In this document: one piece after another, positions 5,816 through 12,978 of the stretch
How positions within the stretch are numbered: position 1 is the first letter of the stretch
Layout: every line of letters starts with the position of its first letter
NCBI GenBank assembly: GCA_017577565.1
Contig: PKRH01000096.1
Location: 1-13,816 of the forward strand
Source of the DNA: Thermoanaerobacterales bacterium
GTDB taxonomy: Bacteria > Actinomycetota > Acidimicrobiia > Acidimicrobiales > JACDCH01
Reading direction: 5' to 3'
Length of the DNA: 13,816 nucleotides
Program-made: the position numbers and the translations under genes
Notes under the pieces: model-generated
Databases searched by the model: none
What the model was told of the DNA's origin: nothing
What the model saw: only the letters and a program-made list of their open reading frames with translations

Positions 5816-7264
5816 ATGCCTGAGTCTTCGTCGACCTCCCCGACCTCGACGGCGGACGAGCTCCGCCGCTTGGCCGACCACCCCCTCCTCGGGCACCGCA
5901 GCGACCAGCTCCGCGCCCTCGCCGACGACCTCGCCGACGTCGACCGGCTGCAGCGCTGGGTCGACGTCGACCTGTTCGCCGCCTTCGAGGTGAGCACGGA
6001 CGACGACGTCCCGCTGCCCGACGAGACGTCCCGCACGCTGCGGTGGCTCGAGGCGGCGCGCGGCGTCCTCATCTTCTTCCCGCTGGTCGTCACCTGGGCG
6101 GGGGTGGCCTCGGCGGCGACGGGCTACGCCCGCCTGATCGACGTCGACCCCGAGGCCGCCTCCACCTCGTTCCTCGCGCTGTGGGAGAGCGGCTTCGACG
6201 GCCACGCACCCCTCGGGCTGACCCTCTGGCGCGTGGCGATCCTCGACGTGATGTTCATCGTGTGCCTGATCGCCGCGTCGCTGGTGGCCGGCCGCCTGCG
6301 CAACCGTCGTGAACGCCGGCTCCACGAGGAGGCCCGGTCGCTGCGGGCCGAGCTGGCGTCGGTGCTGGTGGACGTCGGCCTCCGGCTGGGCGAGGTCCGC
6401 CTGTCGTCGCCGGCCCGCTTCCAGGCGGAGCTGTCGAAGTCGGCCGAGCTCATGGCGACGTGGCACGAGAAGGCGGTGGCGGCGACCGAACCGACGGCCG
6501 CGGCGGCGCTGGAGCTGAGCACGGCGAGCCGGGAGCTCGTCGGCACCATCGAGACCGTGCGGGCGGCCAACGCGACGATGGGCGACCAGATCGACGCCCT
6601 GACCGCCCAGGTGAAGGAGTTGACCGAGAGCGAGGCCCAGCTCCGGGACCGGCTCGACACGCTCTTCGCCGACCACGCCGCGGTGCAGGAGGAGAGCAGG
6701 AGGACCCGGGCGTCGCTGGAGCAGGTCGTCACCTCGACGGGCCAGCTCCTCCAGGCGCTGGAGCAGGAGGCGCAGCGGTCGAGCTCGGCCGCGACGTCGG
6801 CCCTGGAGGAGAGCCGTCGGATCGTGGAGCTGGCCGAGGCGGCGCGGGACGCGCAGGCCAACCTGACCTCCGCGGTCGAGAAGCTCGTGGTGCAGGTGGG
6901 CGACGCGACCGCCGCGATCACCGGCGTGAGCACGAGCCTGCAGTCCGCCGGCTCGGCCTTCGAGACCACCGTGTCGTCGACGAGCGATGCGCTCGGCCGG
7001 GCGAGCGCGGCGCTGGAGGCCTCGGTGTCGTCCACGGGCGAGGCGCTCGGCCGTGCCAGCGCGGCGATCGAGGGTGCGGCGGCGAGCGAGCAGTCGGTCG
7101 CGGAGCACCTGCGGAAGGCGAGCGCCAGCGTCGAGTTCAGCATGGGCACGGTGCGTGAGGACCTGGAGGCGCTCGGGGCGCTGGTCGGCCAGCTGGTCGA
7201 GTCCTTCCGGCAGCTCGCGGAGGAGATCGAGCGACTCCGCGACGCCGAGCCGCCGGCAGCATGA
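5816..7264 (+). CDS. Two-TM membrane protein with long coiled-coil tail (ZorA-like architecture)
   Basis: A 482-residue protein. Residues 1-80 are soluble and acidic; hydrophobic helices lie at about 83-103 and 138-160, separated by a ~35-residue loop. From about 161 to 475 the sequence is almost entirely helical, charged and Ala-rich, as in a very long coiled coil. The basic segment GRLRNRRERR after helix 2 predicts a cytoplasmic tail. A tandem 18-residue repeat sits at 386-421. The ATG at 5816 has two overlapping AAGGA sites (5806-5814). Its stop overlaps the next start as ATGA, and that neighbour is MotB-like, so this may be the ZorA/MotA-like channel partner whose tail reaches into the cytoplasm. 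I see no clear MotA/ExbB motif and only two helices rather than three or four, so the assignment rests on architecture and partner. A chemoreceptor-like or tropomyosin-like scaffold is the alternative. Confidence 0.7.
   Translation: MPESSSTSPTSTADELRRLADHPLLGHRSDQLRALADDLADVDRLQRWVDVDLFAAFEVSTDDDVPLPDETSRTLRWLEAARGVLIFFPLVVTWAGVASAATGYARLIDVDPEAASTSFLALWESGFDGHAPLGLTLWRVAILDVMFIVCLIAASLVAGRLRNRRERRLHEEARSLRAELASVLVDVGLRLGEVRLSSPARFQAELSKSAELMATWHEKAVAATEPTAAAALELSTASRELVGTIETVRAANATMGDQIDALTAQVKELTESEAQLRDRLDTLFADHAAVQEESRRTRASLEQVVTSTGQLLQALEQEAQRSSSAATSALEESRRIVELAEAARDAQANLTSAVEKLVVQVGDATAAITGVSTSLQSAGSAFETTVSSTSDALGRASAALEASVSSTGEALGRASAAIEGAAASEQSVAEHLRKASASVEFSMGTVREDLEALGALVGQLVESFRQLAEEIERLRDAEPPAA
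6971..7078 (+). repeat. Tandem 54-bp (18-residue) repeat in the coiled-coil gene
   Basis: Two adjacent 54-bp units, 6971-7024 and 7025-7078, differ at 10 positions (44 of 54 identical by my count). They encode VSSTSDALGRASAALEAS and VSSTGEALGRASAAIEGA. Most differences are at third positions or conservative, so the duplication has been kept under protein-level constraint. Confidence 0.85.
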
Positions 7265-7791
7265 GGCAGCAGCGCGAGCACACCGACGTCGTCTCCCTCG
7301 CCGGCTGGCTGTTCGCCGACCTGCTCCTCGCCCTGGTGGTGGTGACCCTGGCGTCGGGGGCGGGCCGGTCGCCGGGGTCGGGGTCCGAGGGTGCGGGCGA
7401 CGAACCGGAGCGGGTGACGACGACCGAGACCACGACGACGACCGTCCAGCCGGAGGGCGTCGAGCCGACGCCGTTCACGTTCGAGGTCGCCGGTGACTAC
7501 GGCGTGCTGACGGGCCCCGACGGTCCCGCCAAGGACGCCGAGCGGGAGCGGGTCATCGGCGAGATCCGGTCGAACTTCGAGGCGGCGGGGGTGACGACCC
7601 GGCGGGTCGGGTTCGTCCTGACGTTCGGGGTGCACGCCAGCCCCGGCGAGGGCACGGCGCTCGCCCGCCTCTACAACGACCTGCTGCGGGCCGCCCAACC
7701 GCAGATGTTCGAGGGGGCGACGATGCGGGACTTCTGGAGCTCGGCCGGCCCGACCGGTGTCGCCCGGTTCGAGGTCTACTTCATGCGGTGA
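7261..7791 (+). CDS. MotB/ZorB-like single-TM protein
   Basis: A 176-residue protein with an N-terminal membrane helix (about 12-32) containing GWLFADLLLALVVV. An aspartate (Asp20) at the start of a Leu-rich helix, preceded by aromatic-x-Ala, is the hallmark of MotB-type stator proteins, where it carries the proton. A Gly/Ser- and Thr-rich linker follows (about 33-72, including TTTETTTTTV), then a 100-residue domain with strand-helix elements (RVGFVLTFGVHASPGEG, then ALARLYNDLLRAAQ). That domain occupies the place of the OmpA/peptidoglycan-binding domain of MotB and ZorB, but I cannot see the usual conserved OmpA residues. Topology is N-in, with the domain outside. The ATG overlaps the previous stop (ATGA), so the two proteins are probably made as a pair. 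It is the last gene of the operon, followed by a hairpin shared with the convergent helicase gene. MotB-like helix is well supported; ion conduction is inferred. Confidence 0.75.
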   Translation: MRQQREHTDVVSLAGWLFADLLLALVVVTLASGAGRSPGSGSEGAGDEPERVTTTETTTTTVQPEGVEPTPFTFEVAGDYGVLTGPDGPAKDAERERVIGEIRSNFEAAGVTTRRVGFVLTFGVHASPGEGTALARLYNDLLRAAQPQMFEGATMRDFWSSAGPTGVARFEVYFMR

Positions 7792-7800
7792 TGTGCGGGG

Positions 7801-7824
7801 CACCTCGTGCGGGCGGTCGAGGTG
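7801..7824. terminator. Hairpin between convergent genes, probable bidirectional terminator
   Basis: CACCTCG at 7801-7807 pairs with CGAGGTG at 7818-7824 around a 10-nt loop. It lies 9 nt after the stop of the MotB-like gene and 1 nt after the end of the helicase gene on the other strand. No T-tract is present on either side. The position in a 34-nt convergent gap supports a two-way terminator. Confidence 0.5.
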
Positions 7825-7825
7825 A

Positions 7826-9940
7826 TCACTCGGCCGCGGCGGGGTGGCCGGTGACGATCGGCGCGTTGACGACCGCCTGGACGGCCTCGGGGTCGGTGAG
7901 GCGGGCGAGCAGGATCGAGTCGGCGAGCCAGTCGGGGATGCAGTTCGCGAACTTCAGGCCGTCCGTGGCCTCCTCGGCGAGGTCGAGGAGCTCGTCGACG
8001 GGGGTCGTGAGGTCGAGCGCCGCCCGCACGTCGGGCGCGGTGGTGTCGTCGGGGAGTCGGATCGACAGGTTGTCGATGGCCCCGGTCGAGCGGCGGCCGA
8101 GCCGGGCGGCGAGCTCGAGGTTTGCTCGCAGGCCGGCGAACGTCCACCACTGGGTGGCGCCGTCGGGCCGGCGCCGGAGGTAGGTCGCGCCGTCGGCTCG
8201 CAGCCCGGGGAACTCGTCACGGGCCTCGTCGAGTGCGGTCGCGGCTCGCCGGGAGAGGGGCACGCCGGGATCGTCGCCGGCCAGCACCGCGCCGATGGAG
8301 CGGCTCAGCTCGTTCGAGAGCACCTGCGTCGTGCCCTGGTAGCGGATCCGGCCCTTCCGGTCGGTCAGCTCGACGTGCACCCGCCGGCGACGCCAGTCGA
8401 CCTCCAGGATCCGCCAGCCCCGGCCGCCGAGCAGCAGCACGGGTGGGCCGTCGCGGGTCTGGAACGCCGCGGCGATGCCGAGGTCGTGGACGTGGCCGAC
8501 CTCGCGTCGCCCCGCCAGCACCGTGAACACGGGTGGCGTGGTGAACACCGACGTCAGGTCGATGAAGTTGCGTCGGCCGAGCTCGAGGTCCGCCTGGCGG
8601 CCGATCGACAGCATCCCGCCGTCGGCGTGGAGGTAGCCGTGGGCGACCAGGTGCTCGACCACCGCGTCGTCCAGCAGCGCCACGTCGGGGCCGAACACCG
8701 GTGGGTCGCCGAGCCACTCGGTCCACGTGCGGCCGCCGACGGCGCCCTCCTGCAGGGCGAGCGCCAGCAGCTGGTGGGCGAGCAGGTGAGCGGGCATGGG
8801 CGGCGGCGTGACCGGCTCGACGTAGCCGGCGCGCCACAGGCGGGTGATGCCGCACGCCTGCACGAGGGATTCCTCGCGGGTCGCCAGGAACAGCGTGTTG
8901 CTCGTCGCGCCCGCTCGGCGGCCGCTGCGTCCGAGCCGCTGCAGGAACGACGCCACCGACGACGGCGCGTCGATCTGGATGACCCGATCGAGGTCGCCGA
9001 CGTCGATGCCCAGCTCGAGCGCGCTGGTGGCGACGATGACGCAGTCGCTGCCCTCGGCGAAGGCGTGCTCCGCCTGCCGGCGCTGCTCCTGGCTGAGGGA
9101 GGCGTGCGTGACGAAGGTGGTCACGTCCTTGGCTCGCAGCTCGCTCGTCAACCTCTCGGCCCGGGAGCGGCTGTCGACGAACACCAGGCGCTTCTCGCCG
9201 TGGTGCAGGCCCGCGATGACGGTGGCCGCGTTGTCGAGGGTGCCCACGTAGTCGATCGCGACCTCCGGCGTGGCGCGCGGCCCCGCGGGCGGGGCGACGA
9301 CGACGCGGCGACCGGTCGCGCCAGGGGTGAGCCAGGCCAGCAGGTCGTCGGGGTTGCCGACGGTGGCCGACAGGCCGATGCGCTGGAGCGGTCGGCCGGC
9401 GAGCCGTTCGAGCCGGGCGAGGACCGCGAGCAGGTGCCAGCCGCGGTCGTCGCCGGCGAAGGCGTGGACCTCGTCGACGATGACGGCACGCAGGTCGGCG
9501 AAGGTCACCTCGGCGTCGACCCGGGTCGACATGAGCATCGCTTCGAGCGACTCGGGCGTCGTGAGCAGGAGGTCGGGCGGTTCGACCAGCAGCCGCCGTC
9601 GCTGGCCGGCGCCGACGTCGCCGTGCCAGAGGCCGGCCCGGTGCCCGGTGAACGCGAGGTAGCGCTCGAGCCGGGGGTGCAGGTTGTTGAGCAGCGCCCG
9701 CAGGGGACAGAGGTACAGCGTGCTGAGCGGGCGCCACCGCTCGGTCGCCAGGCGGCTCAGCACCGGGAAGACGCCCGCCTCGGTCTTGCCGCCGGCGGTG
9801 GGGGCGAGCAGCAGGCAGTGCGCGCCGTCGAGCACCGGATCGATCGCCGCGGCCTGCAGTGGCCGGAGGTCGCGCCACCCCAGGCTGTTGACGATGTGGT
9901 GCTGCAGCGACGGGTGCAGCCGATCGAACCCGCTCGTCAC
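7826..9940 (-). CDS. brxHI: Lhr-like superfamily 2 helicase, BREX type 2 BrxHI
   Basis: A 704-residue ATP-dependent helicase. Motifs in order: Q-like region RPLQAAAIDPVL (26-37), Walker A APTAGGKT (46-53), TTPESLE (127-133), DEVH box VIVDEVHAF (153-161), LSATVGNPDDL (190-200), VFVDSRSRAERL in the second RecA domain, and motif VI QRLGRSGRRAG (334-344). About 350 further residues hold the winged-helix and C-terminal regions expected of Lhr-type enzymes. BREX type 2 (Pgl) clusters end with brxD followed by an Lhr-like helicase called BrxHI, and this gene lies downstream of brxD on the same strand, so that identity is favoured over housekeeping Lhr. The start is uncertain: GTG at 9940 is used, which leaves 59 nt after the HIRAN gene; GTG at 9973 is also in frame, and neither has a good ribosome site. 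The in-frame ATG near 10081 would overlap the HIRAN gene by 82 nt and is unlikely. Confidence 0.85.
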   Translation of the reverse strand: MTSGFDRLHPSLQHHIVNSLGWRDLRPLQAAAIDPVLDGAHCLLLAPTAGGKTEAGVFPVLSRLATERWRPLSTLYLCPLRALLNNLHPRLERYLAFTGHRAGLWHGDVGAGQRRRLLVEPPDLLLTTPESLEAMLMSTRVDAEVTFADLRAVIVDEVHAFAGDDRGWHLLAVLARLERLAGRPLQRIGLSATVGNPDDLLAWLTPGATGRRVVVAPPAGPRATPEVAIDYVGTLDNAATVIAGLHHGEKRLVFVDSRSRAERLTSELRAKDVTTFVTHASLSQEQRRQAEHAFAEGSDCVIVATSALELGIDVGDLDRVIQIDAPSSVASFLQRLGRSGRRAGATSNTLFLATREESLVQACGITRLWRAGYVEPVTPPPMPAHLLAHQLLALALQEGAVGGRTWTEWLGDPPVFGPDVALLDDAVVEHLVAHGYLHADGGMLSIGRQADLELGRRNFIDLTSVFTTPPVFTVLAGRREVGHVHDLGIAAAFQTRDGPPVLLLGGRGWRILEVDWRRRRVHVELTDRKGRIRYQGTTQVLSNELSRSIGAVLAGDDPGVPLSRRAATALDEARDEFPGLRADGATYLRRRPDGATQWWTFAGLRANLELAARLGRRSTGAIDNLSIRLPDDTTAPDVRAALDLTTPVDELLDLAEEATDGLKFANCIPDWLADSILLARLTDPEAVQAVVNAPIVTGHPAAAE

Positions 9941-9999
9941 GTCCTGTGGTGTCTTACGGCGAGCCGGAGACACACACCGAGATGCGTCGCCCGGCGACG

Positions 10000-10764
10000 T
10001 CAGTCGAGTGGCACGAGCGGTTGGAAACGCGCATCGGAGAAGGGACGGTAGCCCTCCGGTTGGCGAGCATCCATCCGGCACAGGACGCGCAGGTGCGGGG
10101 CGGTGTCTGCGTCGTTGACATGCTCGACGATCACGTCGGGGTCGTGCCCGTTCAGGTGCCGGAGATCGTGGACGTGGTCGACGAGGTAGTCGGGAACGTA
10201 GCCAACCGGGAGCTCGTCGTCCCTGTGAAGGAGGAGTGCTTGCGGGTTGTAGGGGTTCTCCCTGTCATCGACCAGACGGAGTAGCTCACCAGGAGAGAGG
10301 TCCTCGATCGCCTCGGCTGCACCGGTGACGTGACGGATGCCACGGACGAAGAAGAGGGTGGTGATCCTTCCGTCAGGGGTGGGGCGCGGGGGAGCGAAGA
10401 CCTCGATGCGATCGGTCGCCCGCCGCCCGCCGGTTCGAGCCATCACCTCGAACGGATCAGCGTCTCGACTGAGGTCAGCGCGCCGGGCCAACAGGTCGAA
10501 CTCCGGGCGATGCCGAGGCATCACACGGTTTGCGAACACCGGAAAGAGCGTGCGGCTCTCGTACCGTCCGTACAGGTCTGGCAACCCGGGCAGCGGCTCG
10601 AAGTCGGGCAAGCGCTCTGCCAGCTTCAGGTAGCGGAACGAGTACGCCTCGCCATCACCCCGTCGCTGTCGACGCAACAGCCCGATGGGGTGGATCGGTC
10701 CCTCAGGTGAACGCCACGACACGTAGAGGCGCAGCTCCTCCACGGTGCCGCTGTGGGTGGTCAT
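10000..10764 (-). CDS. HIRAN-domain protein with HipA N-subdomain-like region
   Basis: A 254-residue protein. The C-terminal half (about 138-205) reads as a HIRAN domain: FFVRGIRHVTG, LRLVDDRENPYNPQALLLH and PVGYVPDYLVDHV. HIRAN domains occur in helicase-like proteins such as HLTF and in bacterial stand-alone proteins, and are thought to bind DNA ends or single strands. The N-terminal half (about 10-90) has LYVSWR, PIGLLRR, YSFRYLKLAERL and ESRTLFPVFANRVMPRHRPEF. This order resembles the HipA N-terminal subdomain, where a G-x-L strand, an F-x-Y strand and an F-x-N-x-x-P element recur; I regard that as a plausible but unproven match. The ATG at 10764 overlaps the HipA-like stop as ATGA, so the two products are probably partners. 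A longer frame up to 10917 exists but is Arg-rich and lies inside the HipA-like gene. GC is lower than in the flanking BREX genes. Confidence 0.72.
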   Translation of the reverse strand: MTTHSGTVEELRLYVSWRSPEGPIHPIGLLRRQRRGDGEAYSFRYLKLAERLPDFEPLPGLPDLYGRYESRTLFPVFANRVMPRHRPEFDLLARRADLSRDADPFEVMARTGGRRATDRIEVFAPPRPTPDGRITTLFFVRGIRHVTGAAEAIEDLSPGELLRLVDDRENPYNPQALLLHRDDELPVGYVPDYLVDHVHDLRHLNGHDPDVIVEHVNDADTAPHLRVLCRMDARQPEGYRPFSDARFQPLVPLD

Positions 10765-11654
10765 AAGTCCATGGTATGGAGTCGCGCCGACAGTCTCCGA
10801 TGATTCTCCGCGTACAGCGCGCTCGCGAAACGGCGCGCTGCCGAGGACATGCGGTCGCGTGGGACGTCTTCGACGATCGTTTCGATGCCAGGCAAGGACG
10901 CGACGGCCTCCCGCCAATGCTCACGGAACGTCGGCGAAACCCTACGAAACGCGTCGAGCGCGGCGTCCCTCGGATGGATCTCGCCCTCGAACTTTGACTT
11001 GGCCCGGTTGGCGTACGCGGCCACCGTGCGCTGGTGGTCGGACGTTGTGAGCCGTTCGTCGCGCTCTGCGTCCGTCAACTGGAAGCCAAGCGACGATGCG
11101 TGGTCGAAGCTCGGGGAGAGCCAGCGTTCACCTCCGTCATCGATCACCGCCCAGTTCTCTTGGTGCCGATCGGTGTTGCTGATCAGCGCATCGAGGATGA
11201 GATAGCCCGCGAACCAGTCCATCGCCTTGCCGGCTGTCTTCCCTGGGGGCGGGCCAACACCGTCAAGGACCTGTGCGATCACCTCGATCGTGTGATCATG
11301 ACGATCACGAGGATCGCGTACGACCCCGGTGAACCCGGCTAGCAGCTCGTTTCCGTGAGCTAGCTCCTGGCCGTCGGACAGCACGCTGCGGCTGATGACG
11401 CCGGCATCGCCGTGACGGGTGGCGAGCTCGACTGTCGCCACCGGAACGTCGAGCATGCCGCCGACGACTGACGCGACCTTCTCAGCCCAGTCGTCACCGC
11501 GTCGCAGACGGACCCCGGCTGGCCCCCGATGCCACGTTGCCTTCTTCCACAGCCACAGTTGATCGTCGGCTGGGTGGCGCAGCCACTGCTTGGGCTTCGT
11601 CCCGAGCGGTTCGTCCATCGCATCGGGCCAACCGCTGACATCGATGACGTCCAT
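10761..11654 (-). CDS. HipA-like kinase core protein
   Basis: A 297-residue protein with the kinase core of the HipA family, toxins that phosphorylate Ser/Thr substrates (aminoacyl-tRNA synthetases in studied cases). Evidence: LWLWKKAT (33-40) for the ATP-binding Lys, the catalytic motif SNTDRHQENWAV (159-170, Asp162 and Asn167), and the metal-binding LSPSFDHASSLG (179-190, Asp184). Full-length HipA has an N-terminal subdomain before the core; here it is missing and may be supplied by the overlapping HIRAN gene downstream. No HipB-type helix-turn-helix antitoxin is encoded nearby. The ATG at 11654 has a GAGGCGAGG site overlapping the brxD stop, and the gap to brxD is 7 nt, so it is read as part of the BREX transcript. 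GC in sampled 60-base lines is 60-65%, against about 72% in brxD and brxHI, suggesting separate origin. Family call is good; toxin behaviour is inferred. Confidence 0.8.
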   Translation of the reverse strand: MDVIDVSGWPDAMDEPLGTKPKQWLRHPADDQLWLWKKATWHRGPAGVRLRRGDDWAEKVASVVGGMLDVPVATVELATRHGDAGVISRSVLSDGQELAHGNELLAGFTGVVRDPRDRHDHTIEVIAQVLDGVGPPPGKTAGKAMDWFAGYLILDALISNTDRHQENWAVIDDGGERWLSPSFDHASSLGFQLTDAERDERLTTSDHQRTVAAYANRAKSKFEGEIHPRDAALDAFRRVSPTFREHWREAVASLPGIETIVEDVPRDRMSSAARRFASALYAENHRRLSARLHTMDL

Positions 11655-11661
11655 CCTCGCC

Positions 11662-12978
11662 TCACAGATCGAGGTCGATGTCGTCGGGGGTCGCGGCGCG
11701 GGCGTTGCGCTCGACCGGGGTGAGCTCGACGTCGCGGACGGTGAGCTCGTAGTTGCGGCGCGGGTCGAAGTCGGCGTGCAGGTCGACCCGGTCGAGGACC
11801 TCCCCGACGAGCTTCTTGATGTACAGGCGCGGCGCGACGCCGACCTTGCCGCCGAGCGAGCCGGTGACGGCGTCGGCGAGCGTCGCGAGGTAGTCGTCGT
11901 CGACGACGCGGGCGATGCGCGCTGGGTCGCTGGCGCCGGCGGCGTACAGGTCGCGCACCCGCCGGCCGATCTCGATGAGGCCGTCCCGGGTGAACCCGGG
12001 CAGGCGGATCTGGACGGCCCGGGGGTTGTCGAAGCGGGCGTCGGTGGCGAAGTCGGTGGCCAGCCGCTGGGCCAGCGGTGGCAGGCGCTGCACGCCTTGG
12101 GGGCCGTCGAAGAACGCTGGCGTGCCGGTGATGACGAGGGCCAGCCCGGGGAACCGGTTCTCGTAGAGGTCGTCGATCAGCTTGCGGAGCGCTTCGAGAC
12201 CCTTGTCGCGCACGTCCGACCGCATGCGCTGCATGGTCTCGACCTCGTCGAGGACGAGCACGAGGCCCGGGTAGCCGGCGTCCCGCAGGATCGTGAGCAG
12301 CCCGGCGAGGAACGACAGCGCCGCGTCGTGGTCGAGGTCGCCCTTCACCCCGGCGGCCCGCTTGACCGAGGCTGCCACGTGGGGTTGGCCGCCGAGCCAG
12401 GCGAGCAGCCCGTCGGCGGTGGCCCGGTCCCCCTGCGTGGTGGCGGCGTGGTAGGCGCGCAGGACGGCGGCGAACGCCGGCGCGGCGCGGGTCAGGTGGC
12501 CGAGCCGGCGCTCCATCAGCTCGGCGGTGCGCCGGGTGAGCTCGTCGGTGTCGTCCTCGGCGACGTCGCCGGCGCTGAGCACGTCGTCCTCGAGGGCGAA
12601 GAACCACGAGTCGACGACGGACCGGAGCGCGCCGCCCCGCATCGACGAGGTGGAGAGGTGCTCGACGAGGCGCCGGTAGATGGTCTGGTAGCGGTGGGGC
12701 GGCGTGTCGGTCTCGGAGATCTGCACCTCGGAGGCGGCGAAGCCCCGCGCCTTGGCCCGCTCGGCCAGCCACCGGGTGAGGAACGTCTTGCCGGCGCCGT
12801 ACTCGCCGCGGATGGCCTTGAAGGCGCCGCCGCCGGAGGCGACGCGGTCGAGGTCCTCGTCGAAGGCGGGGGCGAACCGGTCGAGCCCGACGGCGAGCAC
12901 GTCGAGGCCCTGCGACGGCACGGTGCCGCGCCGCAGGGCGTCGAGGATCTCGCGGCGGCGCTGCGGCGAGACGTTCAC
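11662..12978 (-). CDS. brxD: BREX ATPase BrxD (P-loop ATP-binding protein)
   Basis: A 438-residue AAA-like P-loop ATPase. Walker A is IRGEYGAGKTFL (56-67, Lys64). Walker B is LVLVLDEVETMQ (239-250, Asp244-Glu245). A sensor-type strand, LALVITGTPAFF, is at 279-290. The Y-G-A-G-K-T form of the P-loop with LDEVE is typical of the BREX ATP-binding family that includes BrxD. The GTG at 12978 overlaps the PglZ stop as GTGA and gives the N-terminus VNVSPQRRREILDALRRGTV, a good match to the family start; longer in-frame extension into the PglZ gene is Pro/Arg-rich and rejected. In BREX type 2 clusters brxD follows pglZ and precedes the helicase gene, as here apart from the two inserted genes. BrxD is thought to be needed for the DNA-sensing or modification complex; its exact biochemical step is not established. 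The catalytic motifs are intact. Confidence 0.87.
   Translation of the reverse strand: MNVSPQRRREILDALRRGTVPSQGLDVLAVGLDRFAPAFDEDLDRVASGGGAFKAIRGEYGAGKTFLTRWLAERAKARGFAASEVQISETDTPPHRYQTIYRRLVEHLSTSSMRGGALRSVVDSWFFALEDDVLSAGDVAEDDTDELTRRTAELMERRLGHLTRAAPAFAAVLRAYHAATTQGDRATADGLLAWLGGQPHVAASVKRAAGVKGDLDHDAALSFLAGLLTILRDAGYPGLVLVLDEVETMQRMRSDVRDKGLEALRKLIDDLYENRFPGLALVITGTPAFFDGPQGVQRLPPLAQRLATDFATDARFDNPRAVQIRLPGFTRDGLIEIGRRVRDLYAAGASDPARIARVVDDDYLATLADAVTGSLGGKVGVAPRLYIKKLVGEVLDRVDLHADFDPRRNYELTVRDVELTPVERNARAATPDDIDLDL

Noticed and set aside
7844..10051. 735-residue open frame on the plus strand opposite the helicase gene
   Set aside because: It is Arg/Gly/Asp/Val-rich, has no recognisable motifs, and lies exactly antisense to a helicase with all motifs intact; long antisense frames are usual in such GC-rich DNA.
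9941..10081. N-terminal extension of the helicase to the ATG near 10081
   Set aside because: It would overlap the HIRAN gene by 82 nt and translates to residues unlike a helicase N-terminus, so a GTG nearer the conserved domain is preferred.
10765..10917. N-terminal extension of the HIRAN protein
   Set aside because: The extra 51 residues are Arg-rich, lie wholly inside the HipA-like coding region, and the ATG at 10764 has the ATGA overlap expected for coupled genes.
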